Shown here: in pieces, positions 41,333-50,953 of the stretch
Layout: each line of letters starts with the position of its first letter
Numbering within the stretch: the first letter of the stretch is position 1
DNA from: Microvirga guangxiensis
GTDB taxonomy: Bacteria > Pseudomonadota > Alphaproteobacteria > Rhizobiales > Beijerinckiaceae
DNA: 64,000 nucleotides
Direction: 5' to 3'
Assembly: GCF_900102135.1 (NCBI RefSeq)
Contig: NZ_FMVJ01000004.1
Coordinates: forward strand, 310,001-374,000
Program-made: the position numbers and the translations under genes
The notes under the pieces: generated by a model
What the model was told of the DNA's origin: nothing
What the model saw: only the letters and a program-made list of their open reading frames with translations
Databases searched by the model: none

Positions 41333-42537
41333 CAACTTCTGCTTCTCAGATTGCCGATGTCGTGATTGTGGGCGGCGCCGTCATGGGCTCCTCCACCGCG
41401 TACCATCTCCTCGCCGACACCGGCTTCAAGGGGCGCGTCGTCGTCATCGAGAAGGATCCCACCTATCAGCTCTCGGCATCCGCGCTGTCCGCGGCGTCGA
41501 TCCGCCAGCAATATTCGAGCGCGGTCAACATCCGCATCTCGCTTTATGGAATCCACTTCCTGCGCAACATCGCCGATTACCTCACCGTCGACGATGACAA
41601 GCCGGAGCTTGGATTGAAGGAAGGCGGCTATCTCTATTGCGCGACGGATGCGGGCGAGCAGGTGCTGCGCGAGAACCAGGCGCTGCAGGCCGCGGAAGGC
41701 GCGGACATTCTGTTCCTGAAGCCCGATGAGCTGAAACAGCGTTTCCCCTGGCTCAATGTGGAAGACCTCGCAGCCGGCACCTGGGGCCGCTCGGGCGAAG
41801 GCTGGTTCGACGGCTGGGGCCTGCTGCAGGCGTTCCGCAAGAAGGCGCGTTCGCTCGGCGCCGAATATGTGAAGGGCGAGGTCGCGGAGATCGAGCGCGA
41901 GGGCAATCGCGTCACCGCCGTGCGCCTCAAGGATGGCACACGCATCGCTTGCGGCACGCTCATCAACTGCGCGGGCTCGGGTGGCCGTGCGGTTGCGGAA
42001 ATGGCCGGCCTCACGATACCGGTGCAGGCAAAGCGCCGCTATGTGTTCACCTTCTCCTGCAAGGAGCCGGTGGAGAACCTGCCGTTGCTCATCGACACGT
42101 CAGGAGCCTATGTGCGCCCCGAGGGCGAGGGACATTTCATCTGCGGTGCCTCGCCCGAAGCGGACATGGATCCCGACTGGCATGACGACGACCCGTCGAG
42201 CCAGGAGATCGATCATTCCTTCTTCGAGGAGTTCATCTGGCCGTCGCTTGCGCATCGCATCCCGGCTTTCGAGGCGATCAGGCCGGGCCGCGCCTGGTCG
42301 GGGCCCTACGACATGAGCCTGCTCGACCATAACGCGATCATCGGCAAGACGAACGAGATCGAGAATTTCTATCTCTGCAACGGCTTCTCGGGGCACGGCC
42401 TGCAGCAGGCCGCCGCTGTCGGCCGGGGTCTTTCGGAGCTCATCGTGCACGGCGGCTACCGCACGCTCGACCTGTCCGAGCTCGGCTACGAGCGCGTGCT
42501 GGCGAACCGTCCGCTTCTCGAGCGCAACGTGATCTAA
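41329..42537 (+). CDS. DAO-family FAD-dependent amino acid oxidase
   Basis: The 402-residue flavoprotein has the FAD-binding motif VVIVGGAVMGSSTAYHL at the N-terminus, SASALSAASIRQQYSS (a stretch shared with sarcosine oxidase-like enzymes) and the C-terminal GFSGHGLQQAAAVGRGLSELI. The family oxidises amino or N-alkyl amino acids. Next to an ALDH7 and a saccharopine dehydrogenase, L-pipecolate oxidase (AmaA-like) is a plausible role, giving piperideine-6-carboxylate for the ALDH. Sarcosine or dimethylglycine oxidation are alternatives. It is coupled to the Lrp gene. Confidence 0.8.
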   Translation: MTTSASQIADVVIVGGAVMGSSTAYHLLADTGFKGRVVVIEKDPTYQLSASALSAASIRQQYSSAVNIRISLYGIHFLRNIADYLTVDDDKPELGLKEGGYLYCATDAGEQVLRENQALQAAEGADILFLKPDELKQRFPWLNVEDLAAGTWGRSGEGWFDGWGLLQAFRKKARSLGAEYVKGEVAEIEREGNRVTAVRLKDGTRIACGTLINCAGSGGRAVAEMAGLTIPVQAKRRYVFTFSCKEPVENLPLLIDTSGAYVRPEGEGHFICGASPEADMDPDWHDDDPSSQEIDHSFFEEFIWPSLAHRIPAFEAIRPGRAWSGPYDMSLLDHNAIIGKTNEIENFYLCNGFSGHGLQQAAAVGRGLSELIVHGGYRTLDLSELGYERVLANRPLLERNVI

Positions 42538-43253
42538 AGGCCTCTCTCGTCGGAGGTCCGGTAGGCCCAGATCCTGCCGCCGCGGTTCATGTGCCGCTGC
42601 ATCAGGCCGGGCTGATCCGGAGAAGGCTGGGAGGCGGCGGCAAGCTCGTTCACGCCTTCCCGGTCCGCCCGCTCATCGCTGCGGCGCGCACCCGTTCCCG
42701 TCGTGGTTTGCGCTCCGGCGTTCGGCTGGCCTTCGCCCGCGCGCAGATCGGCGGAGCCGAGATCGTCCGTGGCCTCCGCCATCTGGCCCATGCCGGGCAG
42801 CGAACCCGTATTGGTCTGGCCCGCCTGAGTGCCGCCGGTGATGCCTGCCGCCAGGGGAGCGCCGAGATCGGCGCCCTCATCGCGCCCGCCGTCGGCGCCG
42901 AGCCATTCCCGGCTGCTGCTGTCGAGGTCCACGGGGTCGAACATCTCCAGGACCCGGCTTGCCTCTTCCATATCGTCACGGTCGACGCGGGCGGCGATCA
43001 GGGTGCAGCCGCTACGAAGGCCATGTTGGAAGATATGCAGGTCCTCGGCGGGAAGATTCAGGTCGTGGAGCGCCTCCATGGAATCGTCTCGAGCCGAAAG
43101 GGCACGAAAACCGGAGATCGAGGAAATTTCGCGGGCGTCCTCTGTGCTCGCCGCAACGATCCGGTGTTGGGCGATTCCCATTTCCATAAGCGCTTGAAGC
43201 GCTTGGCGGGCCTGAGCGGGGTCCCTGAATAGGGCTGCGATCATCTGGGGCAT
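42534..43253 (-). CDS. Protein with general-stress-17M-like N-terminus and low-complexity tail
   Basis: The 239-residue protein has an N-terminal 110-residue alpha/beta region (MIAALFRDPAQARQALQALMEMGI...CTLIAARVDRDDMEEASRVLEMF) that resembles the GSP17M/YflT general stress domain. The remainder is Gly/Ala/Asp/Gln/Thr-rich with low complexity, ending in a basic segment (MNRGGRIWAYRTSDERG). The role is unknown. It overlaps the convergent DAO gene by four bases at the 3' end and is divergent from ugpB. Confidence 0.7.
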   Translation of the reverse strand: MPQMIAALFRDPAQARQALQALMEMGIAQHRIVAASTEDAREISSISGFRALSARDDSMEALHDLNLPAEDLHIFQHGLRSGCTLIAARVDRDDMEEASRVLEMFDPVDLDSSSREWLGADGGRDEGADLGAPLAAGITGGTQAGQTNTGSLPGMGQMAEATDDLGSADLRAGEGQPNAGAQTTTGTGARRSDERADREGVNELAAASQPSPDQPGLMQRHMNRGGRIWAYRTSDERGL

Positions 43254-43365
43254 GGCTTTCTTACCTATGGATACTCCCTCAACGAAGAGCGCTTTAGGCC
43301 TGTTCCCATCCCCAGTTGTTAAGTCTTTTCAAGGAAAAGGGCTTCCATTTTGAAGCCGGCTATGA

Positions 43366-43394
43366 TTGTCATGGATGTGTCATTAAAACGTCAT
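43366..43394 (+). promoter_or_regulatory. Triple PHO-box-like repeat upstream of ugpB
   Basis: Three heptamers, TTGTCAT (43366-43372), GTGTCAT (43377-43383) and ACGTCAT (43388-43394), are spaced exactly 11 bases apart. This matches the PhoB box layout known from E. coli (CTGTCAT repeats with four-base spacers). It lies about 70 bases before ugpB, a gene known to be PhoB-controlled in E. coli, so phosphate-starvation induction is likely. Confidence 0.75.
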
Positions 43395-43464
43395 CCGGCT
43401 TTCGTGCCGGCATGATGAACGACAAGAACGTCCCTGAGGGGGACGATACGGGAGAGACTAGATT

Positions 43465-44772
43465 ATGATGAAGAAGTCCTTCCTCGGCGCCCTGGCCCTT
43501 GGCCTCGTGTCGAGCACCTCCGCCTTCGCTCAGACGGAGATCCAGTGGTGGCACGCTATGACGGGTGCCAACAACGAGGTCGTTAACCGTCTCGCCGAAG
43601 AGTTCAACAACTCGCAGAAAGACTACAAGGTCGTCGTCAGCTACAAGGGCCAGTACGCCGACACCCTGAACGCCGGTATCGCCGCGTTCCGTGCGGGCAA
43701 CGCTCCCCACATCCTGCAGGTCTTCGAAGTCGGCACCGCGACCATGATGGGCGCGAAGGGCGCCGTGAAGCCGGTCTACCAGCTGATGGCCGAAGCCGGC
43801 GAGAAGTTCGATCCCAAGGCTTACCTGCCCGCGATCACCGGCTACTACTCCACGGCGAAGGGCGAGATGCTCTCCTTCCCCTTCAACTCCTCCTCGATGG
43901 TCATGTGGATCAACAAGGACGAGCTGAAGAAGGCTGGCGTCAACGATATCCCGAAGACCTGGCCTGACGTGTTCGAGGCCGCCAAGAAGCTGAAGGCTGC
44001 CGGCCACGACACCTGCGGCTTCTCGAACGCCTGGGCTTCCTGGGCTCACATCGAGCAGTTCTCCGCATGGCACAACGTGCCGATGGCCACGAAGGCCAAC
44101 GGTCTCGACGGCTTCGACACGGAGATGAAGTTCAACTCGCCGCTCCACGTGAAGCACCTGCAGAACCTCATCGACCTGCAGAAGGACAAGACCTACGACT
44201 ACTCGGGCCGCGACTCGAAGTCCGAGGGCCGCTTCACCTCCGGCGAATGCGCGATCTTCCTCACCTCGTCCGGCTTCTACGGCAACGTGAAGGCCAACGC
44301 GAAGTTCGACTACACCTCGACCCTGATGCCGTACTACCCGGACGTCCAGGGCGCTCCGCAGAACTCGATCATCGGCGGCGCCTCCCTGTGGGTCATGGGC
44401 GGCAAGAAGGCTGAGGAGTACAAGGGCGTCGCGAAGTTCTTCGCCTTCCTCTCGGACACCGACCGTCAGGCCAAGCTGCACCAGGAATCGGGCTACCTCC
44501 CGATCACGAAGGCTGCTTACGATAAGACCAAGGCTTCCGGCTTCTACGAGAAGAACCCGGTCCTCGAGACTCCTCTGAAGGAGCTGACCAACAAGGAGCC
44601 GACCGAGAACTCCCGCGGCCTGCGCTTCGGCAACATGGTTCAGATCCGCGACGTGATCTCGGAAGAGATCGAGGCTGCTCTCGCCGGTCAGAAGCCTGCC
44701 AAGGACGCACTCGATGCTGCTGTTTCGCGCAGCAACCAGATCCTGCGTCAGTTTGAACGTACCGTTCGCTAA
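43465..44772 (+). CDS. ugpB: sn-glycerol-3-phosphate ABC transporter binding protein UgpB
   Basis: The 435-residue periplasmic protein has a signal peptide (MMKKSFLGALALGLVSSTSA, cleavage after FAQ) and matches UgpB in its N-terminus TEIQWWHAMTGANNEVVNRLAEEFN and in PFNSSSMVMWINKDELKKAG, which line the glycerophosphate-binding cleft. It captures glycerol-3-phosphate or glycerophosphodiesters for uptake. GGAGAG lies before the first ATG. It is the first gene of ugpBAEC and is preceded by a PHO-box-like array. Its codon use is markedly biased to GCx/AAG-type optimal codons, suggesting high expression. Confidence 0.93.
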   Translation: MMKKSFLGALALGLVSSTSAFAQTEIQWWHAMTGANNEVVNRLAEEFNNSQKDYKVVVSYKGQYADTLNAGIAAFRAGNAPHILQVFEVGTATMMGAKGAVKPVYQLMAEAGEKFDPKAYLPAITGYYSTAKGEMLSFPFNSSSMVMWINKDELKKAGVNDIPKTWPDVFEAAKKLKAAGHDTCGFSNAWASWAHIEQFSAWHNVPMATKANGLDGFDTEMKFNSPLHVKHLQNLIDLQKDKTYDYSGRDSKSEGRFTSGECAIFLTSSGFYGNVKANAKFDYTSTLMPYYPDVQGAPQNSIIGGASLWVMGGKKAEEYKGVAKFFAFLSDTDRQAKLHQESGYLPITKAAYDKTKASGFYEKNPVLETPLKELTNKEPTENSRGLRFGNMVQIRDVISEEIEAALAGQKPAKDALDAAVSRSNQILRQFERTVR

Positions 44773-44797
44773 GTCTAATCGACTAAAGTAACTTTTC

Positions 44798-44827
44798 ATC
44801 CCGGGAAGCCGAACGGCTTCCCGGGAT
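44798..44827 (+). terminator. Hairpin between ugpB and ugpA
   Basis: A thirteen-base-pair perfect stem (ATCCCGGGAAGCC with GGCTTCCCGGGAT) with a GAAC loop lies 25 bases after ugpB. No T run follows, so it probably protects the ugpB message or causes partial termination, giving more binding protein than permease. Confidence 0.75.
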
Positions 44828-44895
44828 GATCTTATAGGAAACCTCGCAGACCGGTCGATGCCGTCATCTGCCCATCACCGGACCACCGTAAGCCG

Positions 44896-45777
44896 ATGGA
44901 AAAACGAGCTCATTTTTCAGGGTGGACGCTGCCACTGCTGCTGATCCTTCCGCAGATGGCGATCACCGTCATTTTCTTCTACTGGCCCGCCTCGCAGGCA
45001 ATCTGGCAGTCCTTCCTGCGGGAAGATGCCTTTGGCTTGGCTTCCGAATTCGTCGGCTTTGAGAATTACATCGGCCTCTTCGAGCAGCCCGAATATTACC
45101 GGGCGATGGTCACCACGGTGATCTTCTCGACGCTGGTGGCCTTCTTCTCGATGTCGGTCGCGCTTCTTCTCGCCTCGCAGGCCGACAAGAACATTCGCGG
45201 AGGTCATGCCTTCAAGACCCTGCTGATCTGGCCCTACGCGGTGGCTCCCGCCATCGCGGGCGTGCTGTGGATCTTCATGTTCCATCCGACGCTCGGCACC
45301 TTGGCGCGCCCCATCCGCGCCGCCGGGATCGACTGGAACCCGATGCTCAACGGCAACCATGCCATGATCCTGCTGGTGCTCTCCGCCACCTGGAAGCACA
45401 TCAGCTACAACTTCCTCTTCTTCCTCGCGGGCCTTCAGGCGATTCCGAAGAGCGTGATCGAGGCGGGTGCCATCGACGGCGCCGGCCCCATGCGCCGCTT
45501 CTGGACTATCATCTTCCCGCTTCTGTCGCCCACCACCTTCTTCCTTCTCGTCGTCACGGTCGTTTACGTGTTCTTCGAGACGTTCGGCATCATCGATGCC
45601 GTGACGGGCGGTGGCCCGGCCGGTCAGACGACTACTCTGGTCTATAAAGTTTATGCGGACGGCCGTCTCGGCGGCGATCTCGGCGGCTCGGCTGCCCAGT
45701 CGGTGATACTCATGGTCATCGTGATCGCGCTCACAGCCATCCAGTTCCGCTATGTCGAACGCAAGGTACAGTACTGA
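44896..45777 (+). CDS. ugpA: Glycerol-3-phosphate ABC transporter permease UgpA
   Basis: The 293-residue permease has six membrane segments and the EAA loop [27 protein letters not shown] that docks to the ATPase. Its start [23 protein letters not shown] and the [25 protein letters not shown] segment are typical UgpA features. It follows ugpB after a hairpin and overlaps ugpE by one base (TGATG). Confidence 0.92.
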   Translation: MEKRAHFSGWTLPLLLILPQMAITVIFFYWPASQAIWQSFLREDAFGLASEFVGFENYIGLFEQPEYYRAMVTTVIFSTLVAFFSMSVALLLASQADKNIRGGHAFKTLLIWPYAVAPAIAGVLWIFMFHPTLGTLARPIRAAGIDWNPMLNGNHAMILLVLSATWKHISYNFLFFLAGLQAIPKSVIEAGAIDGAGPMRRFWTIIFPLLSPTTFFLLVVTVVYVFFETFGIIDAVTGGGPAGQTTTLVYKVYADGRLGGDLGGSAAQSVILMVIVIALTAIQFRYVERKVQY

Positions 45778-46622
45778 TGGTCGAGAATCGTCCCTTTGCC
45801 CAATTCATGGCTTACCTGACGCTGGCCATCGGCGTTCTCGTGGTCGCCTTCCCGGTCTATCTCGCGATCATGGCATCGACCTTCGATGCCGCTACGATCA
45901 TCAACGGCAACATGCCGTTGATCCCGGGCGATCAGGCCGTCGAGAACTACACCCGCACGCTGTTCTACGGCGGCAAGCAGGCCCGTGAGCCGGTTGCGAT
46001 GATGATGGTGAATTCCATGATCATGGCCCTCGGCATCGCGTTCGGTAAGATCCTGATCTCCATCTTGTCGGCCTATGCGATCGTGTACTTCAAGTTCCCG
46101 TTCCGCAAGACCGCGTTCTGGGTGATCTTCATCACCCTGATGCTGCCCGTCGAAGTGCGTATCTACCCGACCTACAAGATCGTCGCCGATCTCGGTCTGC
46201 TCGATACCTATACGGGCCTCATCCTGCCGCTGATCGCATCGGCCACCGGCACGCTGCTCTTCCGTCAGTTCTTCATGACGATCCCGGACGAACTTCTGGA
46301 GGCCTCGAAGATCGACGGCGCAGGCGCCTTCCGCTTCTTCAAGGACACGCTGCTTCCGCTGTCCATCACGACGATCGCCGCGCTCTTCGTGATCCAGTTC
46401 ATCTACGGCTGGAACCAGTATCTCTGGCCGCTGCTGATCACGACGCAGAGCTCCATGCAGACCATCGTCATCGGCATCAAGAAGATGATCACGACGACCG
46501 ACGCGCTCACCGAATGGCAGATCGCCATGACGACGGCCGTGCTCGCGATGGTGCCGCCGGTGCTGGTGGTGATCTTCATGCAGCGGCTCTTCGTGAAGGG
46601 CCTCGTCGAGACGGAAAAGTAA
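45777..46622 (+). CDS. ugpE: Glycerol-3-phosphate ABC transporter permease UgpE
   Basis: The 281-residue permease pairs with UgpA. It has six hydrophobic segments, the EAA loop ELLEASKIDGAGAFRFFKDTLLPLSITTI, and the UgpE-like YGWNQYLWPLLITTQSSMQTIVIGIKKMI. It is coupled to ugpA (TGATG). A short GC-rich inverted repeat (46642-46653 with 46656-46667) lies between it and ugpC. Confidence 0.92.
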   Translation: MVENRPFAQFMAYLTLAIGVLVVAFPVYLAIMASTFDAATIINGNMPLIPGDQAVENYTRTLFYGGKQAREPVAMMMVNSMIMALGIAFGKILISILSAYAIVYFKFPFRKTAFWVIFITLMLPVEVRIYPTYKIVADLGLLDTYTGLILPLIASATGTLLFRQFFMTIPDELLEASKIDGAGAFRFFKDTLLPLSITTIAALFVIQFIYGWNQYLWPLLITTQSSMQTIVIGIKKMITTTDALTEWQIAMTTAVLAMVPPVLVVIFMQRLFVKGLVETEK

Positions 46623-46742
46623 CGCGCGTTTCTCGTGCACCGCCTCTCCCGCTGCGGCGGGGGAGGCCTTCAACGGAATATCGGAATTTTTGAGCCCGGC
46701 GCCTTCGAGGCAGAACGGGTCGAGGTTAAAAGGAACAAGGCA

Positions 46743-47822
<1,080 letters not shown>

Positions 47823-47845
47823 GACTTTATCGTCAGGCTTATCCG

Positions 47846-47883
47846 GCAACAGCCGCCCCGGGTTCCCCCGGGGCGGCTGTTGC
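47846..47883 (+). terminator. Strong hairpin after ugpC
   Basis: A perfect 17-base-pair stem (47846-47862 with 47867-47883) with a TTCC loop lies 23 bases after the ugpC stop. It ends the ugp operon or limits read-through into the lyase gene; no T run follows. Confidence 0.8.
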
Positions 47884-47934
47884 GCGTTCAGGGCAGCCCC
47901 ATTATCCCTTGTAGAAGGAACGTGAGGAACAGCG

Positions 47935-49566
47935 ATGACGGTCAAGCTCGACGGGGCGACACTTGGGATTGAGGATGTGGTGCGCGTGGCGCGCCCGGAT
48001 GCAAAAGGGGGCTTTGCGCAAGCCCAGCTCGCCCCCGAGGCGCGGGAGCGGATTGCGGCGACCCGGGCCTATATCGATCGTACCTGGATGCATGACGACG
48101 CGCCGCTCATGTACGCCTTCAATACCGGCGTCGGCCTGTTCAAGGACCAGCGCGTGCTGATCGCCGACATGGCGGCCTATCAGCAGAAGAGTGTCTATGC
48201 CCACGCCACCGGCGTCGGCGAGCCCTTCGCCGAGGACGTGACGCGAGCCATGATGCTTCTGCGTGCCAACGCCTTCGCGTCGAACTATTCCGGCCCGCGC
48301 GTCGAACTCGTCGAGCGCCTGCTCGCCTTCCTCAACGCGGGCCTGCATCCGGTCATTCCGCAAAAGGGTTCGGTCGGCGCTTCCGGCGACCTCGCGCCCC
48401 TCGCCCACATGGCAGGCGCCGTGTGCGGCTTCGAAGAGGCGCATATGGTCTATCAGGGTCGCCTGATGCCGGCGCGCGAGGCGATTCGTGCAGCGGGTTT
48501 CGATCCCGATTTCGAACTCGGCGCGAAGGATGCGTCCGCTCTCATCAACGGCTCGACCACATCGCTTGCCCTTGCTGCCCTCGCGACCAGCGATGCACGC
48601 CGCATCCTGAAACATGCAGACATCGCCATGTGCCTGTCGCTTGAGGCCATGCGCGGCGAACTGGCTGCTTTCGATCCCCGCGTGCACAAGGCCCGCCCGC
48701 ATCCTGGGCAGGCACGTGTGGCGCGCAATCTTCTGCGCATCCTCGATGGTTCGAAGCGCTGCTCGCAGGATGCGCGCAACATTGTCTTCCCGGACGAGCC
48801 GCGCCAGCCAGGAACGCCGGCGAGCCCTCGCGTGCAGGATGTCTATTCCCTGCGCTGCACCCCGCAGGTTCATGGGCCTGCCGTCGAAGCGCTGGAATAT
48901 GTGGAGCGGGTCGTCGGCACGGAGATGAATTCCGCGACCGACAACCCGCTGATCTTCGATGACGGGCAGGGTGGCTACGTATCGATCTCAGGCGGTCACT
49001 TCCATGGGCAGTACATGGCGCAGGCCATGGATTTCCTTGCCATCGCCATGGCCGATCTCGGCTCCATCTCCGAGCGCCGCCTCGCGCGCCTCATCGATCC
49101 CACCATGTCCTATGGGTTGCCGCGCAATCTGCTTGCCGGCAAGCGTGGATTGAACACCGGCTTTGCCACGGTGCAATGCTCCATGTCGGCGCTCGTCATG
49201 GAGAACCGCGGGTTGGCGACGCCTGGCTCCGTCGATTCCATCCCAGGCAAGTCCAATGCGGAAGATCACGTCTCCAACTCCACATGGTGCGGGCGCAAAG
49301 CGCGCACCATCGTGGAGAACGTGCAGCAGATCGTAGCCGGCGAATTGCTGATGGCGGCGCAGGCTCTCACGCTCGTGGAGCCGCTGACGCAGGATTATCC
49401 CCTCGGCAAGGGCTCGCGCGCGGCTATGGAAGCCATTCGCGCGGTCATTCCGCCGGCGCTCGACGGCGACCGCTGGTACGCCACCGAGATGCGCCAGGCG
49501 CTCGACCTCGTGCGTTCCGGCGCAGTGGTGGAGGCGGTCGAGAGTGCCATTGGAGCTTTGGAATAA
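47935..49566 (+). CDS. Aromatic amino acid lyase family (histidine ammonia-lyase-like)
   Basis: The 543-residue protein carries the MIO-cofactor triad Ala149-Ser150-Gly151 in GSVGASGDLAPLAHMAG, Tyr60 in YAFNTGVG, and SVDSIPGKSNAEDHVSNSTW, so the active site is intact. It removes ammonia from an aromatic or histidine-like amino acid. It differs from typical HutH in NTGVGLFKD and by being about 30 residues longer, and no hutU, hutI, hutG or hutC is beside it. Histidine is therefore not certain; another amino acid is possible. GAGGAA precedes the ATG, and a hairpin follows the gene. Confidence 0.82.
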   Translation: MTVKLDGATLGIEDVVRVARPDAKGGFAQAQLAPEARERIAATRAYIDRTWMHDDAPLMYAFNTGVGLFKDQRVLIADMAAYQQKSVYAHATGVGEPFAEDVTRAMMLLRANAFASNYSGPRVELVERLLAFLNAGLHPVIPQKGSVGASGDLAPLAHMAGAVCGFEEAHMVYQGRLMPAREAIRAAGFDPDFELGAKDASALINGSTTSLALAALATSDARRILKHADIAMCLSLEAMRGELAAFDPRVHKARPHPGQARVARNLLRILDGSKRCSQDARNIVFPDEPRQPGTPASPRVQDVYSLRCTPQVHGPAVEALEYVERVVGTEMNSATDNPLIFDDGQGGYVSISGGHFHGQYMAQAMDFLAIAMADLGSISERRLARLIDPTMSYGLPRNLLAGKRGLNTGFATVQCSMSALVMENRGLATPGSVDSIPGKSNAEDHVSNSTWCGRKARTIVENVQQIVAGELLMAAQALTLVEPLTQDYPLGKGSRAAMEAIRAVIPPALDGDRWYATEMRQALDLVRSGAVVEAVESAIGALE

Positions 49567-49569
49567 GAA

Positions 49570-49593
49570 AGGGCTCGGAATGACCCGAGCCCT
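49570..49593. terminator. Hairpin between the lyase gene and a small minus-strand gene
   Basis: AGGGCTCGG pairs with CCGAGCCCT across a six-base loop, just past the lyase stop and 23 bases past the end of the convergent small gene. It likely serves both, though the T run is weak. Confidence 0.65.
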
Positions 49594-49615
49594 CGCAGCT
49601 GGAACTGCCTGTGAG

Positions 49616-49921
49616 TTAGCGGCAGCGGCGCACGTTGCGCACGACCACGGAGCCGTTCGGACGATAGACACGTTCCTGCACGATACGGCAGCGATCCCTG
49701 CGGCGCTCCACGACGGGAGGAGTGCAGCGGCGAACGGTGCGATAGACGACGCGGCCATTGGGTCTCACCGTGCGCACGCGCTGCGTCGAGCAGGCGACGT
49801 TGTCGACGAGGGAGGGGGCCTCAAGCCGCTGTGGGCTGAAGCGGGCCTGTGCCTCTTGTGCGGAACCGAAGAAGCCGGCGCCGAAGACGACTGCGATGGC
49901 GGGGATGAGGAGAGCTCGCAT
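49616..49921 (-). CDS. Small secreted Arg/Cys-rich protein with an internal repeat
   Basis: The 101-residue product has a signal peptide (MRALLIPAIAVVFGAGFFG, cleavage near AQA). The mature part contains two copies of the unit R-x-R-P-N-G-x-V-V-x-R-x-V-R-R-C (about residues 50-66 and 84-100), plus two more cysteines, giving a very basic, probably disulphide-linked periplasmic protein. I recognise no family. AGGA lies seven bases before the ATG. It is convergent with the lyase gene and separated by a hairpin. Confidence 0.68.
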   Translation of the reverse strand: MRALLIPAIAVVFGAGFFGSAQEAQARFSPQRLEAPSLVDNVACSTQRVRTVRPNGRVVYRTVRRCTPPVVERRRDRCRIVQERVYRPNGSVVVRNVRRCR

Positions 49922-49998
49922 GGTCTTATCCTTTGTTACTTGGGACTGACGACAACTTCAGTGTCTAGAGCATGGTTCCTGAAAAAGGGATGAACCGC

Positions 49999-50514
49999 AT
50001 GTTGCCTCGGGTTACGATTAACCGCGTGCAAGTTCAGGACGGCCCCGAGCTGGTTGCAGCCAATCTCGCCAGTATCGCGCTGCATGAGCCGTGGGTTTCT
50101 CCCTGCCGTGATATGGTGACCTTTCAGGGATACATTGCGCGGTGCGACGGCGACCGTTCCATCGGGTTCGTCGTGCGCGAGCGCGACAGCGGCAGGATTG
50201 TCGGCGTCGTCAACTTGAGCGAGATCGTGCGCGGCTTCTTCCAGAGCACGTATATGGGCTATTACGCCGTTGCCGGAATGAATGGCCGAGGCCTGATGAG
50301 TGAGGCCGTGGGCCTCGTCGTCACCCATGCCTTCACGGAACTGGGACTCCATCGCATCGAGGCGAACATCCAGCCCGACAACGAGCCGTCGCGCGCATTA
50401 GTGAAACGTCTCGGCTTTCGCCAGGAAGGTTACTCGCCGCGCTATCTGAAGATCAACGGCGAGTGGCGCGATCACGAGCGCTGGGCCATCCTCTCAGAGG
50501 ATTGGCAGACCTGA
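49999..50514 (+). CDS. rimJ: GNAT N-acetyltransferase, RimJ/RimL type
   Basis: The 171-residue enzyme resembles RimJ/RimL-type GNATs, which acetylate protein N-termini or small amines with acetyl-CoA. The core runs from GFVVRERDSGRIVGVVNLSEIVRG through GYYAVAGMNGRGLMSEAVGLVV, where the acetyl-CoA loop lies, to the typical ending RIEANIQPDNEPSRALVKRLGFRQEGYSPRYLKINGEWRDHERWAIL. ATG 49999 is chosen because AAGGGA lies eight bases upstream; earlier in-frame starts at 49972 and 49990 have no site. The symbol reflects the closest known type only. Confidence 0.78.
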   Translation: MLPRVTINRVQVQDGPELVAANLASIALHEPWVSPCRDMVTFQGYIARCDGDRSIGFVVRERDSGRIVGVVNLSEIVRGFFQSTYMGYYAVAGMNGRGLMSEAVGLVVTHAFTELGLHRIEANIQPDNEPSRALVKRLGFRQEGYSPRYLKINGEWRDHERWAILSEDWQT

Positions 50515-50518
50515 AAAA

Positions 50519-50953
50519 TTATGCGGCCACAAGTTTCTTCTGGAGAAAGGTGCGGCTTCCGCCCTTCGGAAAATTCTTCAGCTCGCCGAAACGCTCATAG
50601 CCCAGGCGCTCATAAAGGGACAGCGCTTCGGGATTCAACGTGTCGAGCCAAGCGGAATGACAGCCGCGATCGATCGCCTCTTCTTCCGCCATGCCGATCA
50701 GGCTGCGCGCAATGCCCTGTCCGCGCAGGCTCTCGGGCACGAAGATCAGCTCGATCGTCAGCCATTCCCAACCCGTACGTCCCCACAATCCGCCGACGAT
50801 GGTTTTTGAATCGACGGCACGGATGACCACGGCCAGATCTTCGATGTGCAGATCCGGCATGAGTGTGGCGCGGTTGAAATCGGTCAGCCCATTGGCGATG
50901 ATCTGGCGGACGATGCTATGCGGCTTCGGCAGAGGCTCGAGATAGAAGTTCAA
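50519..50953 (-). CDS. GNAT N-acetyltransferase
   Basis: The 144-residue protein is a GNAT with the acetyl-CoA loop RGQGIARSLIG (about 93-103) after the beta-4 strand LTIELIFVPESL, followed by DTLNPEALSLYERLGYERFGEL. Substrate unknown. Its ATG overlaps the stop of the carbamoylase-type hydrolase gene (ATGA), so it is the second gene of a two-gene operon and may act on related small molecules. It is convergent with the RimJ-like gene, five bases apart. Confidence 0.82.
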   Translation of the reverse strand: MNFYLEPLPKPHSIVRQIIANGLTDFNRATLMPDLHIEDLAVVIRAVDSKTIVGGLWGRTGWEWLTIELIFVPESLRGQGIARSLIGMAEEEAIDRGCHSAWLDTLNPEALSLYERLGYERFGELKNFPKGGSRTFLQKKLVAA

